A stretch of 64,000 bases of DNA, from contig JASANG010003352.1 in assembly GCA_030248215.1 (NCBI GenBank), positions 125,001-189,000 on the forward strand. Direction: 5' to 3'. How positions within the stretch are numbered: the first letter of the stretch is position 1; every line of letters begins with the position of its first letter. This DNA comes from Enoplolaimus lenunculus (taxonomy: Eukaryota > Nematoda > Enoplea > Enoplida > Thoracostomopsidae). A program made the translations under genes and the position numbers. Shown here piece by piece: positions 53,501 to 64,000 of the stretch. The notes below the pieces were generated by a model, which was not told the DNA's origin, did no database searches, and was given only the letters and a program-made list of their open reading frames with translations.

Positions 53501-56091
53501 GAACTTAATTTTCTCCTAACAGGAATTGCAATTGTTACCGGAAGAGGAATTTGAAATAATTTTCATCACCGAGTTACAATTTCGCGTGTTACAAAATTAC
53601 CGAAACCGGGTCTTAAGTAGTTTTTTTGAGTAATTATCAAATCAAGGATTTGCCTGTTAATGTTAATTCAACCACAACGCTTCTAATGTGACAACTTTAT
53701 ATGTTAAAACCAGATTTGTTACTCACAATACATATGTGAGAGTAGAACAGAATATTTTATCAGCATGTGTATACTCATTATGCAGACCGTTCAAAAAATT
53801 TATAAAGTGTATTTCTTAAAAATACGTACTTTAAAAAACCTGGCTGAGTGTCACAAAGTATACGACGTTTAGAGGCTTATCAGGGTTCCAACAGGAACTA
53901 AATTATACTTGAACAGGAAGAGGCGTTGAATTTCTTTACAGGAACAGGAACCGAAATTTGAACTAATTTTCATCGAAGAGTTATTGATGGACTTTTTAGA
54001 AAACTTGACAAAATGGTTAAGCAATGCCACATGGCATGTTCTGTACTTTGGATGACGGCTCCGATTGATACCAAACAGTCAGGGGCGGTGGCAGGGTTGT
54101 GTTAGCGTAAGGATTACGATGACGTTAAAATGTTATATATTTCCATATTTGCAGTATTTGGCATGGTTTTAAATTAGCTTCTTATTCCATTACCAAGGGA
54201 AGTTCAACATTAACCCATTCATTGGATTGGAACTGAGTAGCATCACCATTACCTTGATGTAGCGTCTCCCTTACATGGTGTAAGGATAGTTACATCGTCA
54301 TAGCGAGCGAGTTAGTCAGGTATACAGGGAAACTTGATGTGAATGTTGGAAATATTTCTTATATTCAGTAAAACGATAATTTTATTTTAATCGCTTTTTT
54401 CTTTTGATTTAAAGGTTATTCGAGCAATTTGCCTGTTGAACCATACAATTCCAAACACAAACGACGCTCAGTCTTGTCAAATAATCATTCCACAGAAACA
54501 AGTCAATCGCATGCATGGTACGTAAGTAGCGTCAAATAAGTTTCAGTCCCTGGTGTGTTTTTGCTTTTAGTTAATTGTGGTTACGGTGTTTGGAAATGGT
54601 GGAAAATTTGTAGAAATTTCATGTGTACCAAACTTGTGATCCATCACAAGCTGGCTTTTCCACAGCGGGGGGCCCCCAGCATGCCCCCCAGGAAAACTGC
54701 CCCCAGCAAAATCAGCTGCCCCCTAGGAAAGTCCTGGGGGCCTCCCAGGAATCGCCCCCCCGGCGGAAATTTTCAAGCTGTGGAGAAGCCAGACAACAAC
54801 AGTTAATTGCTTTGAGTGTTGTAGATGTATATGATAAGTATAATAAGTGTTTGTAGTATTTCATCCCTTAATTTGTGTTGTATCACCCGTTAATTGTTAT
54901 TCGAAAATCGATGTTATTGTCCGCTATCAAGTAACTTTGAGTATGCAACTAGCGTTATGGGTGTGGATCTGTGCTGTACAGATATCTACATTTCGATGGT
55001 GTCGCAAACAAATCAAACGGCAACCAAAGGATGGTATATTGCAATGGTGAGCACAACGGTGGAAACTTCAAACCCAGAAGCTGAAATTCGCGTTGGGCTT
55101 GATTTGCTCGGGCCGATAACGCAAAAGTGAGCGGAAGTTCTTCAATATTGCTGGAAACTTAATTGCAAAATTTTAATTAATTCGAAGTTAAACAGTATCA
55201 TATATTATAGATGGCATCACGAAAATTTTACTGCGGATGCGGTGGTGCTTGAACCCATGGCGTACGGGTTACCGATCCGCTGCCATAACCACTGAGCTTC
55301 GCAACCATACAATCTTTTCTGTACAATGGTTCTATGCACCTTTAGTTTTGCAGTAATTGATACGAAGATGAATATGCCGCTTAACTGTTGCAGAAGGCAA
55401 TTTTGTTGGATAATAAGATTTACTGTTTGGTATTTTTTAGATTTGTAAAGGTTTACGACTCATATGTGCCAACCGACGACGGCGCCGCAAGCCAGGCAAG
55501 TCTATAAATTTAGTTTATTGTTGCGTATTCAGGCGGTTAAAGTATCGAATAGTTACAAATACTACTGTTGAAGAGTCTCGTTTCTTTGTTTTCTTATTCA
55601 ACAATTGCGATTGAAAAACAAACGTGACTTAACTATTCTATATAAATGTATCATCTCTTGAACGTACTTGCGGTGTTGAAATTTTATGGTCATTTAGCCG
55701 AATCTTACCAAATGCGGCACCGGTTCTCATTATATATACGTTCTAGGTATGCTTACTTCCCTGCTCGCTAATGATAATTTAATAAAAGGTGGAAGCTTTT
55801 AACACATTGTTTACATTATTACAACATCATGTGCTTTGGTTTAGGGTTAAGGTTAAGCTTTGGTTTATTCCCAGGCTTAGGCTTTGGTTTGTTAGTGTGA
55901 TAAAGATTTATACTCCGGGTGGAGAGAGTAAACAAGTTCCTAAATTTTAGGTATTTTTATCTCAATCATTTGATCCGACCACACATTTTGAAACAACGTG
56001 CATTGATGTACTCGATATATTCAAGCGTGGCACTGGAGCTCCGTTCGATTTCAGCAAAATTACACATCTACAACTTGAAGATGCCGAGTAG
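50512..56091 (+). CDS. GDI2: Rab GDP dissociation inhibitor, eleven exons
   Basis: Rab GDI extracts prenylated Rab-GDP from membranes and keeps it soluble in the cytosol. Exons: 50512-50556, 50820-50927, 51587-51686, 51860-51994, 52232-52430, 52871-53002, 53306-53474, 54415-54517, 54982-55126, 55441-55495 and 55951-56091. They sum to 1332 bases, or 443 residues plus stop; mammalian GDIs have 445-447. Conserved blocks: [14 protein letters not shown] (2-15), [10 protein letters not shown] (35-44), [18 protein letters not shown] (66-83), [52 protein letters not shown] and [10 protein letters not shown]. All phases agree. The intron after exon 10 starts with GC (CAG then GCAAGT), a known minor donor class. 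The usual GDI1/GDI2 split is a vertebrate duplication, so the symbol is approximate. Confidence 0.96.
51005..51190. mobile_element. Short foldback element in Rab GDI intron 2
   Basis: GACCCGTATTCTCAAATG at the left pairs with CACATTTGTGAATACAGGTC at the right. The ends resemble the CGTATTCTCAA family at 25.4 kb. It is non-coding. Confidence 0.55.
52677..52740. mobile_element. GGCCCATGTA-family MITE fragment in Rab GDI intron 5
   Basis: The left end GGCCCATGTATAACTGAGGC and the hexamer phrase ATTCCTAAACCTAAGCAAAA are present, and the rest is missing. Its end sequence resembles the variant at 57297-57412. Confidence 0.55.
53884..54000. mobile_element. CAGGGTTCC-type fragment in Rab GDI intron 7
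   Basis: CAGGGTTCCAACAGGAACTA followed by AACAGGAAGAGG and ACAGGAACAGGAACCG is typical of the CAGGGT family. The opposite end is not clear. A related stretch starts near 53520. Confidence 0.4.
55235..55306 (-). tRNA. tRNA-like sequence, Thr(GGT)-type, probably pseudogene or SINE head
   Basis: Read on the minus strand, 72 bases fit a cloverleaf: acceptor arms GGTTGCG and CGCATCC pair at six of seven positions, the D-arm carries the A-box-like GCTCAGTGGTTA, the anticodon loop reads TCGGTAA (anticodon GGT, but C instead of T at position 33) and the T-loop is TTCAAGC with only three of five stem pairs. The defects and the position inside Rab GDI intron 9 favour a pseudogene or tRNA-derived SINE. 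Confidence 0.4.
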
Positions 56092-57296
56092 TGAAATTTT
56101 TTGAGTCCGAAAAATTATAGTAGTTTCTGAATCGTGAAATTATTCGTAATTTTGTGATAATATTTGGTGTCTGCTAACACTTACGGTGGTCGCACCGTGG
56201 TTTGTAACAACATTTTGAAAAAATAGCGCTGAATGAAATTTGATTTGTACGGCTTTTATTGGATATTTGAATGAAAATTTTTTAAATTTTTCAAAGCCAG
56301 AGCAAGCGTGGCCTAGCTAGATTTGTATTCCACTAGGCGCCAGGGCGACACAACGTAAAATGTTATTGCAATAGCGCGGCTAACTGGGTATGTTTAAAAT
56401 TTATATGATGCTGTTGGTTTTGAGTTAAAACAAATGATTCCCGGTTTTCGATTGTTTTCTCTGGGTGTCGAGGCATGCACTACGTACGCCATGTGCTCTG
56501 GCTGCAAGAGCGTATTAGACAGTGATTTGTGTATGGTAATTTTATGTAAGCCGTCGCATATTATTTTGTGAATGATGCCTTAATTGCAAAAAGACAAAGT
56601 TATGCGCAAATGAAAACTTTCATGACAAAGAAACAAAATAGGAAATTTTTTGTAAAAGTAAGAATGTTTTAAAGTTTTGCGACTATATATGCCGCGGAAT
56701 CATAATTGGAACCGGAAGAGAATGTTTTGGCTTGTGGAACATGGGTATTAAAATATGTTTCGTTAATCAATGTAACTGAAAACTGTTCGAATGCGGTCTG
56801 TATGTTTTGTTATGTTACTTTTGCTGGTATTAAATAAGATTATATCTTATAATTAATTATTGTTAACAGTATAAATAATAATTATTCATTACGTTTCTTA
56901 AACACTCACTTTATTTTTGTTTTGTTGATGTTGTCGTCGCCTGTCGGTTTCTATAGGTTTTGGGATCAATTACGCTTGCGATATTGATTTTCAAGTTAAC
57001 GTATTCGGAAATTGCAATAGTAAATTTGGTGTTACCGACAATAGTCATATCAGCGTTTTAAGTGAACTCAACCAAGAAAATCCACGAGCTAGAAGAACTG
57101 TAAGGTGGCTGTTTTAAATATTTCATAAGTTTACGTGGCATAGATCGAAACAGAGCTTTGACTTTCGCCATTTAGTGTAACTATTCAGCGACAAAACCTG
57201 TTCGAGTACGATTGTCAAGTTATTTTACAAAATAAATATGCGGATATTGCGCCAACTCAGTAATGCTTTCATGCACCGTTTGCACTGGTCATATTA
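56092..57296. other. Downstream of Rab GDI; possible stray exon
   Basis: This holds the Rab GDI 3' UTR and intergenic DNA. At 56956-57101 a segment between TATAG and GTAAGG is open in one frame (YACDIDFQVNVFGNC) and has cysteines, but I found no partner exons in agreeing phase. It is left unassigned. Confidence 0.3.
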
Positions 57297-57412
57297 ATTA
57301 TAGAAGCCTCTGTGTCTATGCCTAAACCGAAGTCTAAACGTACGTCAAAGCGTAGGCCTAAGCTTGTCAATCTTTAAATTTACTCTCTCCCGATAGGCAG
57401 GCCTCTATAATT
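57297..57412. mobile_element. Variant GGCCCATGTA-type MITE with AAGCCTCTG ends
   Basis: The left end ATTATAGAAGCCTCTG and right end CAGGCCTCTATAAT are inverted repeats. The core CTATGCCTAAACCGAAGTCT and CGTAGGCCTAAGC shows the hexamer pattern of the family. Confidence 0.6.
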
Positions 57413-58524
57413 CATAACAATCGTTAATACTGTGCACTTTGTCGTTTACCAATTGAAGCTTGCATTGATTAGCAGTGATATTGTGATGTATTGTTGTGGT
57501 TTGATTGTTGGTCACTGAACACTTAGTATATTGCAATGTATATGTGTTAACATGTTTTTAGGGTGTAACCCCGAATTTGCGATGAGAAATTTAGTAGTTT
57601 GCTATTAAGAATAATTCTGGTAATGATTTATGGATAAATATTATAGTTACTGTGCATGCAGTTTGGCCGGATGTACACTTCCGTATTTAACTTTACACGA
57701 GCAGCAAACTAAAGCCCGTAAAAGACTGCAAAATTATTATGGTTTGATTTGTTGTATAAATGTTAAGTAGGATAAGTCTTTGAGTTACCGCATTGTTTCT
57801 ATGTATTTTTATGTTTCCTTTATTATGTATGTCTAATGTATTATGTCAAAAATATTGTGTGTGAATGAGGGTTTAGAAATTAAGATTTAAGTTTCAAAAA
57901 GTGCAAAATGTGATTGTTATTAAGGTTAATTTTGGATTTGTTGCATGCAGTAGCGATGAAGATTGAAGGATCTCGTTTAAAGTTGACTGCTAAAAATGTA
58001 TACATGAATGTTGTATTTTGATTTGAAAATTTAAAATTTGTTGCAACATTGTTCTGGTTTTGAAGTTGGTCGTTTTTAAATTTGCATGCGTACTATTAAC
58101 ACACTATGATATACAATAAACTATTATGATTTTTGTTTTGTGATTGCGAGCATATATAAATTTATTTTGACACCATGTGCTGTGGAAAACACGTGCCCTC
58201 GTAAACATTACCTTGTATATATCTAAGGAAATGGTTGAATCTACCCTTGCTCTAAGCCTGTTACCATTTATATTTATATTGTGGACAACACGCTGCATAA
58301 TCAGGGTCGTTTATTATGAAAACGGCGCAGACCGTAACAACAGAACACTAGAGGCTAGCTTAAAGCTACCTAGTCCATTACTCAAGGCTGCTACTAATGC
58401 GCCGTTCACAATAATTTTAAAGCCTGCCACAAAACCTAAGTAACGAGATATTAGGGTCTACTTATCCCAAATTATTTATTGCTGTAAATTGAACGTGGAA
58501 ACATTTCCCTAATATAATAAAAAC
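57413..58524. other. Unassigned AT-rich sequence
   Basis: No coding region, RNA gene or transposon end was recognised. Confidence 0.45.
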
Positions 58525-59366
58525 GGCCAATGTAAAGAACAGGGGCAAAACCGGATAAGCATATTCCTAACACGGGGTTCACGTTATAACAGGGACAGCT
58601 TGGGACATGTTTTGTCCATATTAGACTTGGGTAACATTTTGTCTGCTAATAGACCCTATATCGTCTTCAAAAAGTCGTATTTGTCTGCTATCATCATGTG
58701 TAGGTCACCTTTTGTCTTTCAATATCATATGATATCCGACGTATTGTCAGCGAATATCATATGATATGTTTTCAAATGTCTGTACACTTGAGGTAACATA
58801 CCCAAATTGTCCTGTTGAATGTCATATGATACTAGAATTTGACACTTGACTTTATGAATTATGAAGCTGTGGTTGTAAGCGATTTTGTGTCGGAAACGAT
58901 TTGCAGGCATGTAGTTGGAATTTAAAGTACATTTGGGCCGCTGCCGTCCAACTTTTCATTCATTTATTAGTACCCAAAGCTTACGCTGGCCCGCTGAATA
59001 TCATATGATATTCGTTGAAATTTTGGAATATCATATATTCGCATAAATGTCCCACAGTATCACGTGACATACCGTCCCTTGTACACATTGATCGTTTGAG
59101 AGCGGTAGTTTGTAAGCAAATGTCATATGACATTCGAGTTTTGTCTGTTGACCCGATACAAGAGCCCGAATTTTAACGTTGACGTCGAATCAACATAAGA
59201 CAAACCGTGTCCCGCCTGCCCCGGTTATAACGTGAACAAAGCCTAGCGTAAGAATGAGCATGTTTCTAAGCCGAATCCCAAGCCAAGCAAAAAATTAGCC
59301 TAAAGCTTAAGTTCACTCTATTCTAGTCCCGCAGAAAAACGTTCCACCCTGATCTTTACATGGGCC
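58525..59366. mobile_element. GGCCCATGTA-family MITE with exact duplication, split by another element
   Basis: The left end GGCCAATGTAAAGAACAGGG and right end CCCTGATCTTTACATGGGCC are inverted repeats. Exact ATAAAAAC flanks both sides (58517-58524 and 59367-59374). The core is interrupted by the element at 58577-59237. Without the insert the copy would be about 181 bp, in the family range. Confidence 0.92.
58577..59237. mobile_element. 661-bp MITE with GTTCACGTTATAAC ends, nested
   Basis: The ends GTTCACGTTATAAC and GTTATAACGTGAAC are perfect inverted repeats, extended imperfectly by GGGACAGCTTGGGACA / TGTCCCGCCTGCCCC and TTTTGTC / GACAAA. The palindrome ATATCATATGATAT occurs at 58722, 58754 and 58998, with variants (TGTCATATGACA and similar) at about 58820 and 59121. 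It is non-coding. Confidence 0.85.
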
Positions 59367-60522
59367 ATAAAAACAAAAATGTACTCTTTGGAGAACTGTG
59401 GTTGGGTTGCAAGAAGCTGATAGGGTACAGCCGGAGATAAGCGATATGGCTGCAGTCAGGACCGCAGGTAGTGAAAAAATTGGTAAACAAGAGCGTTTAT
59501 TTCCTGCAATCTACAGCGTTATAAAAATTGTTTGACGTTTTAGAAGTTGCAAACTCATCGAAAGGCACAGAGGAACGTTTTTTACGGGACTGCTATATAA
59601 AGGTTTAAATTTAGGTAGTTTTGCTTAGGCTTAAATATAAGCTCATTTTTACGCTTAGGAATATGACATCCAAACACACTCCGTAAACATTTCCACAGAG
59701 CCGCCGGCTGGCAGTTTTGCTGGAAGCAAACTGGTCGGTCAAAAGGTTGGCGTCAAAACCATCGGATTGGCTTCAATTCGCTCTAGTACAATTAACAATA
59801 TGCTGTTTGTTTAGTTTATTAATGAATAGATTACACCGTCATAAAGATAAATGACATTAAATACACCTGCATTCTTACTCGTAGCCGTTAAGACTACGTG
59901 TTAATTTCAGCAGCAAAACCACTAGGAATTTCAGCCGTTTGGATAGTGGTAGCTGAATGCTAGACTTCAGTTTTATAAGGAATTCTGTTATCACCTTAAA
60001 GCGCTTGCATTAAGTCGCTTAAATTTACCAGTATTAGGGTCATAAAAATACAAACCCAAGAGCGGCCAATGTAAATATCAAGGCGGAACGTTTTTCTGTG
60101 GGACTGCAATAGAGTAAGCTTCAGACTGTTTTGCTTAGGTCACTGCACAACGTACTGTGTATTACTATTTACTGTGTGCATTGCATACACATTTCAAAAT
60201 TTCCACAAGGCGAGAAAGCACCCTGGGGCTCGACCGCCAAGCTCCTGTAGCTGAATAATCGTAAACGCCTCCCGCCCATGAGGCCTGTTTGAATCTTGGA
60301 TTAAAATTAGACTTCAGTCGAAATAAAAAATATTGATATAAGAGGATAAAAGCTGATTTTCAATATACACCTGGAGTAAAATTCCGAGAACCCATAATTT
60401 AAATGCATTATAGTAACAACAATTCGGCAACAATTGTTTTGACCAATACAGCCAGCCATAAGTCAAACGTTTGTGGCATCGACACTTCGCATACAACATC
60501 GCAAAATAACGTCGTACACCTT
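59367..60522. other. Intergenic with partial GGCCCATGTA-family copies
   Basis: At about 59570-59665 and 60063-60150 left-end phrases (GGAACGTTTTTTACGGGACT; CGGCCAATGTAAATATC and GGCGGAACGTTTTTCTGTGG) mark incomplete copies. Around 60216-60297 a tRNA-like phrase occurs (CTCCTGTAGCTGAATAATCG, GTTTGAATCTTGG) but does not fold well. Confidence 0.5.
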
Positions 60523-63500
60523 TCAGTCACTGCGATTATTCAATAACGAAATATTATTGCTTGGCTGAGCACTTACCGCTGGTGACGAAACTGTGTTCAA
60601 ATTTACTGGAGTAGCTTGAAGTCCTGGACTACTCGCTTGTTGCTGATTAATCAAAATCAAAGGTTGGACGCCAGCCAAAATCGACAAATTTTGCTGCGCT
60701 ACAGTGTTGTTTGAATTAGTCAGATGACATGGCATTGCAATTGTGTTCCTATCACCTGCATTTACACTAACTCCGCCCAAACTATTGTTTGATTTGATAA
60801 AATTATTCGCTATAAGACCAGATATAGTTGCAGTAGATGTAGTAGTAGTACCAATAGTAGTAGTAGCAGTAGTACTAGTAGCCAAAGGTCTCAGTTGTTT
60901 AACAGGACTCAACTGAGCGGCTGATAACACATTCAAAGGCATTGTCGAACATTGAGTTGCAGCCAAATTTGACGAAAAATTTATCATCGGAACAATATTT
61001 GAAACGTTATTCTTGTTAGCGCTAGCCACCTGGGCTCCTGATCCGCTCTTAGAAGCTGTTGCAACTAAAGGAAAGCACGCGAACGCTCCGGCAGACTTCA
61101 TATCGGTGAACTGTGGGGTGGTAAGCCGAATTAAGTTACTTTTCGGAGAGTCACAATTATTTGTCGCCACTGCTGCCTGAATTATTCTAGTCGTACTTTG
61201 TTGTCCACAACTAGTCTGACTCATCGTATTGTTGCAGCTCGCAGGAGTGATTACGACATTTGAAGGCAACACGGTCGCAACAACTTGTTTCATCGGAAGT
61301 CCCAATGATGACGACTGAACAATATTGGTTTCGTTTACAGCTTGATTTTTCAATTCTCGGCTGTTTCCTGATATCTGCGGCGGTAACATACCCGAAAAAC
61401 CAGATAACTTTGTATCATTACAAGCACCGTTTACAACTACGATTGAATCCTGAGTCGAAATTGTCTCACTAGAAGTAGTTGCTATAGCCGCACTATACTT
61501 TCTCTTACCAAACTGCATAACTGCATCACTCCCCCCATGACTTGTACTAGTATGTGCCAAGCTTGTGAAACCTGCAGTCTCCGTTCTTGCAAATTCCGGT
61601 TTCTTTACTCTTGTAGGCATCGTATTCATATCAAATGTCACATTTTGTTGCCTGCACGATAACTCGTTTTCAGTTGTCAGCAGTGAATTATTGTTCAACA
61701 AAGACATATTTAGCACCGGTGTCATAACGTTCTGATCACCAAGCTCAGTTATCGAATGGCTTGGAGGATGGGGGCCACGGGTAACATCTGACTGGTCACT
61801 AATACAATCGACGATAATTTCACTTTCTTCATCGCTGGCCACTTGTCTACTGCCATTAGTGCTACAAGTTTGACTTTGATTCATTTCAACCAGTGAATTG
61901 CGATCGTACTTGGTGCTTGATCCACCTGCAGAAAGAAGAAATAACACTGTCCAATATTAAATGACAGGATGCAATATGATATCCAGCTCCGGATTTGACG
62001 AGGGCAAAAAATCGACATCAGATTTACGTATTCAACATTGCCAGATATTATCGCTGAGAATTTTGAACATAACTCTATATTAAACTATTATTTTCGACTA
62101 AAATCGCAATATTTCGCAGCGACTTTGTTCGAAATTGAAGAAATATTAGTATATAAAGAAACGTAGTTGGAACAAAATTATAACAAAATGAATGCAAGCA
62201 ATCATTAGCGTGATTAAGTTTTACTCCTTGTCTAAATATGCACTAAAACAATCGGCTTCAGTAGTTCAATTATTTTGTTGTAATTTCGCTAACCTGTCGA
62301 AAGCAATTTTCCGGAGCGACGATTCGGAATCGAATAAAGTTCCAGCGACGTCTTTGATGAAAGGCTCGGAGCCGGTGAACACCGCGAACCGAGACTCAGC
62401 TTTTTAGCTGGGTCCGTAGTCGAAGCACACGCTGCTGCTGTGCTGCCACTAGCACTAGTACCGCTCGGCAGGTCGCTATCAATTACAGCGTTGCAATCTC
62501 CGACTTCTCCGGTCGCTTTCCCATGCGTGCCAGTGTTAGATGCAGCAGCACGCTGCAACAAATGGTTATGCCGAGCCCGTAGTACCGACAATCGTGACTT
62601 AAACCCACTGGCTCCGGTTCCACTTAAACCCTTGGCACCCCGTCTACTCACACCAGTCATACCACTGCTACTCGACGCTGGGAACGATAGCTGCTCGCCA
62701 GGTTCACCAGCGGTTACCAGCTGGTGCTCGCCCACACCAATTCCAGATGTCTGTGTGGCAGCTAGCGACACAGGTGTTTGAGCTAGCGTCGAGCTCAGAC
62801 AGCCTTGTCCGAAAGTTCCAGACGCTGTCGCCGCAGCAGCAGCACGTTGCTGTCGTGATCGTATCGCACCACCACGTGCAGCTGCCGCTGACCGACGGCT
62901 AAATCCAGTCCGACGGCCAGACCGAAACGACTGTCTCGCCAGTGCTGCAGGCGAATGATGCTTTAAGACGTGTTCCTTGAGTTTATCCCGGCGCGAAGAT
63001 GCGTACTCACAGCCGTCACACTGAAACGGTTTCACCGTTAAATGGATCCGTTCATGACGCACCAGGTGTGATTTTTCAATAAACGCCCGTCCACAAATCG
63101 CACACGCGTGTGACCGTATTGCCATATGTGTACGCATATGTGCAGCAAGCTGCGACTTTTTCGGCGACGAATAAGTGCAATTTGGATACGTACACCGAAA
63201 TACATCTCCAGTATGAATACGTTTATGTGATATTAAATGTGATTGATATTTGGTCGAAAAATTACAATGTTCGCACATAAACGGCCGCGCGTCTGAATGC
63301 GTTGCTAAGTGTTGATCCAGCGTTGATTTAATGGCAAATCCACGGCCACAGTATTGACACGAAAACGGTTTTTCGCCTGTGAAAACAGCCCAATTTAAGG
63401 TTAATCTGTACCTTCATTATGTAATTTAACCTAACTTTTTCTAGCACATCTGACTTTAGTGACTGCATAAACTTATTAGTCTGATTAAAGTCTACAGTTT

Positions 63501-63944
63501 CATTGTGATTTTTTCGCCTATCAGTCACAAAGTTTGCAAGACTTGCATAAAAATTGCCAAAATTCTCGGCATAAAAATTTGCAATGCTTTAACAAGATGG
63601 CACAGAACCTCGTGAAAAAGCTTTCCTGTGTCTTAAAAACCGAAAATCTCCTTAAATGTAGCTAAAAGTTGATTTAGAAATATTATAACTGAATCGTAAT
63701 AAACAAAAGTAAATAAGAAATGCAAACTGTGACAGTGCAACAATGAAAATTAAAATATTAAAAATAAAACCGACTTACCAGTATGAGAGCGCATATGGGC
63801 AACGAGGTTTGTTTTGGTTCTGCATTTATAATTACAATCTTTACACTCAAACGGACGTTCGTTTGTGTGTTTCATCCGATGCGTTAGTAACATTTGAATA
63901 CGATCAGCCGAATAGCCACAACTGTCACAGTGGAACGGTGGGCC
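60523..63944 (-). CDS. C2H2 zinc-finger protein, seven fingers visible, 5' end outside window
   Basis: Three exons join in phase: 63779-63944, 62294-63376 and 60523-61925, giving 883 residues to the stop. Seven fingers are packed in the first 240 residues: [34 protein letters not shown] (C-X4-C spacing), CAICGRA and CDGCEYA, with linkers such as TGEKPFSC and SDARPFMC. Array and basic C-terminal flank ([19 protein letters not shown]) indicate a nuclear DNA-binding protein. The remaining 640 residues are Ser/Thr/Asn/Gln-rich and disordered-looking, as in transactivation tails. A strong donor (GTAAGT) at 60571-60576 would end the last exon at 60577 and continue to exons not found, so the true C-terminus may differ. 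Similarity to ZFP64-type proteins is possible but I do not assign an orthologue. Confidence 0.85.
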
Positions 63945-64000
63945 CTATAGAATTATTCCGCGCAATATCACGGCCGTAGCTCATAAAAACGTATGTACAA

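Noticed and set aside
56481-57101. Possible cysteine-containing exons downstream of Rab GDI
   Set aside because: The two candidate segments do not join in a shared phase without a stop, and neither resembles a known domain.
60216-60297. tRNA-like phrase ending GTTTGAATCTTGG
   Set aside because: One hairpin (GCCTC/GAGGC) forms, but a full cloverleaf cannot be drawn and the T-stem is missing.

Overview
The window is animal nuclear DNA. Genes are split by GT-AG introns, and several products match widely conserved animal proteins exon by exon: Integrator subunit 7, frataxin, JMJD8, CHMP1, Rab GDI and a C2H2 zinc-finger protein. Intergenic and intronic DNA is AT-rich and crowded with short inverted-repeat transposons, minisatellites and CAA/GTT-type microsatellites. 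No prokaryotic feature, CRISPR array or complete autonomous transposon is visible. I cannot name the species. An invertebrate, perhaps a tunicate or another marine animal, is only a guess. Interstitial TTAGGC hexamers recall nematode telomeres, but nothing in the gene content points specifically to a nematode.

Layout. 1-15.3 kb: no gene I can defend; tandem arrays (19-, 67-, 105- and 21-bp periods, GTT/GTTGCGGAT, GCCTAA) and several MITE-like families. 15.3-23.4 kb, plus strand: a five-exon gene rebuilt from matching splice phases, encoding an unrecognised type I membrane protein of about 1004 residues with two long polyglutamine runs in its tail. 23.5-27.1 kb: repeats and hairpins. 27.2-36.0 kb, minus: INTS7, ten exons covering the N-terminal 565 residues; the C-terminal part was not found. 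38.1-38.7 kb, minus: frataxin in one exon. 39.4 kb, minus: an orphan EGF-like exon. 42.0-42.8 kb, minus: JMJD8 in one exon. 45.0-48.6 kb, minus: CHMP1, seven exons. 50.5-56.1 kb, plus: Rab GDI, eleven exons, one intron with a GC donor. 60.5-63.9 kb, minus: three exons of a seven-finger C2H2 protein whose 5' end lies outside the window.

The genes are unrelated housekeeping functions (RNA processing, Fe-S biogenesis, ER lumen, ESCRT-III, Rab recycling, transcription) and do not form an operon-like unit. CHMP1 and Rab GDI are head to head with about 1.9 kb between start codons. The most distinctive features are (i) the polyQ membrane-protein gene; (ii) a short transposon family whose ends read GGCCCATGTA, with 8-bp target duplications and a core of TTAGGC-like hexamers, present in many copies between 28 and 60 kb; and (iii) one copy whose target duplication spans an INTS7 splice donor.
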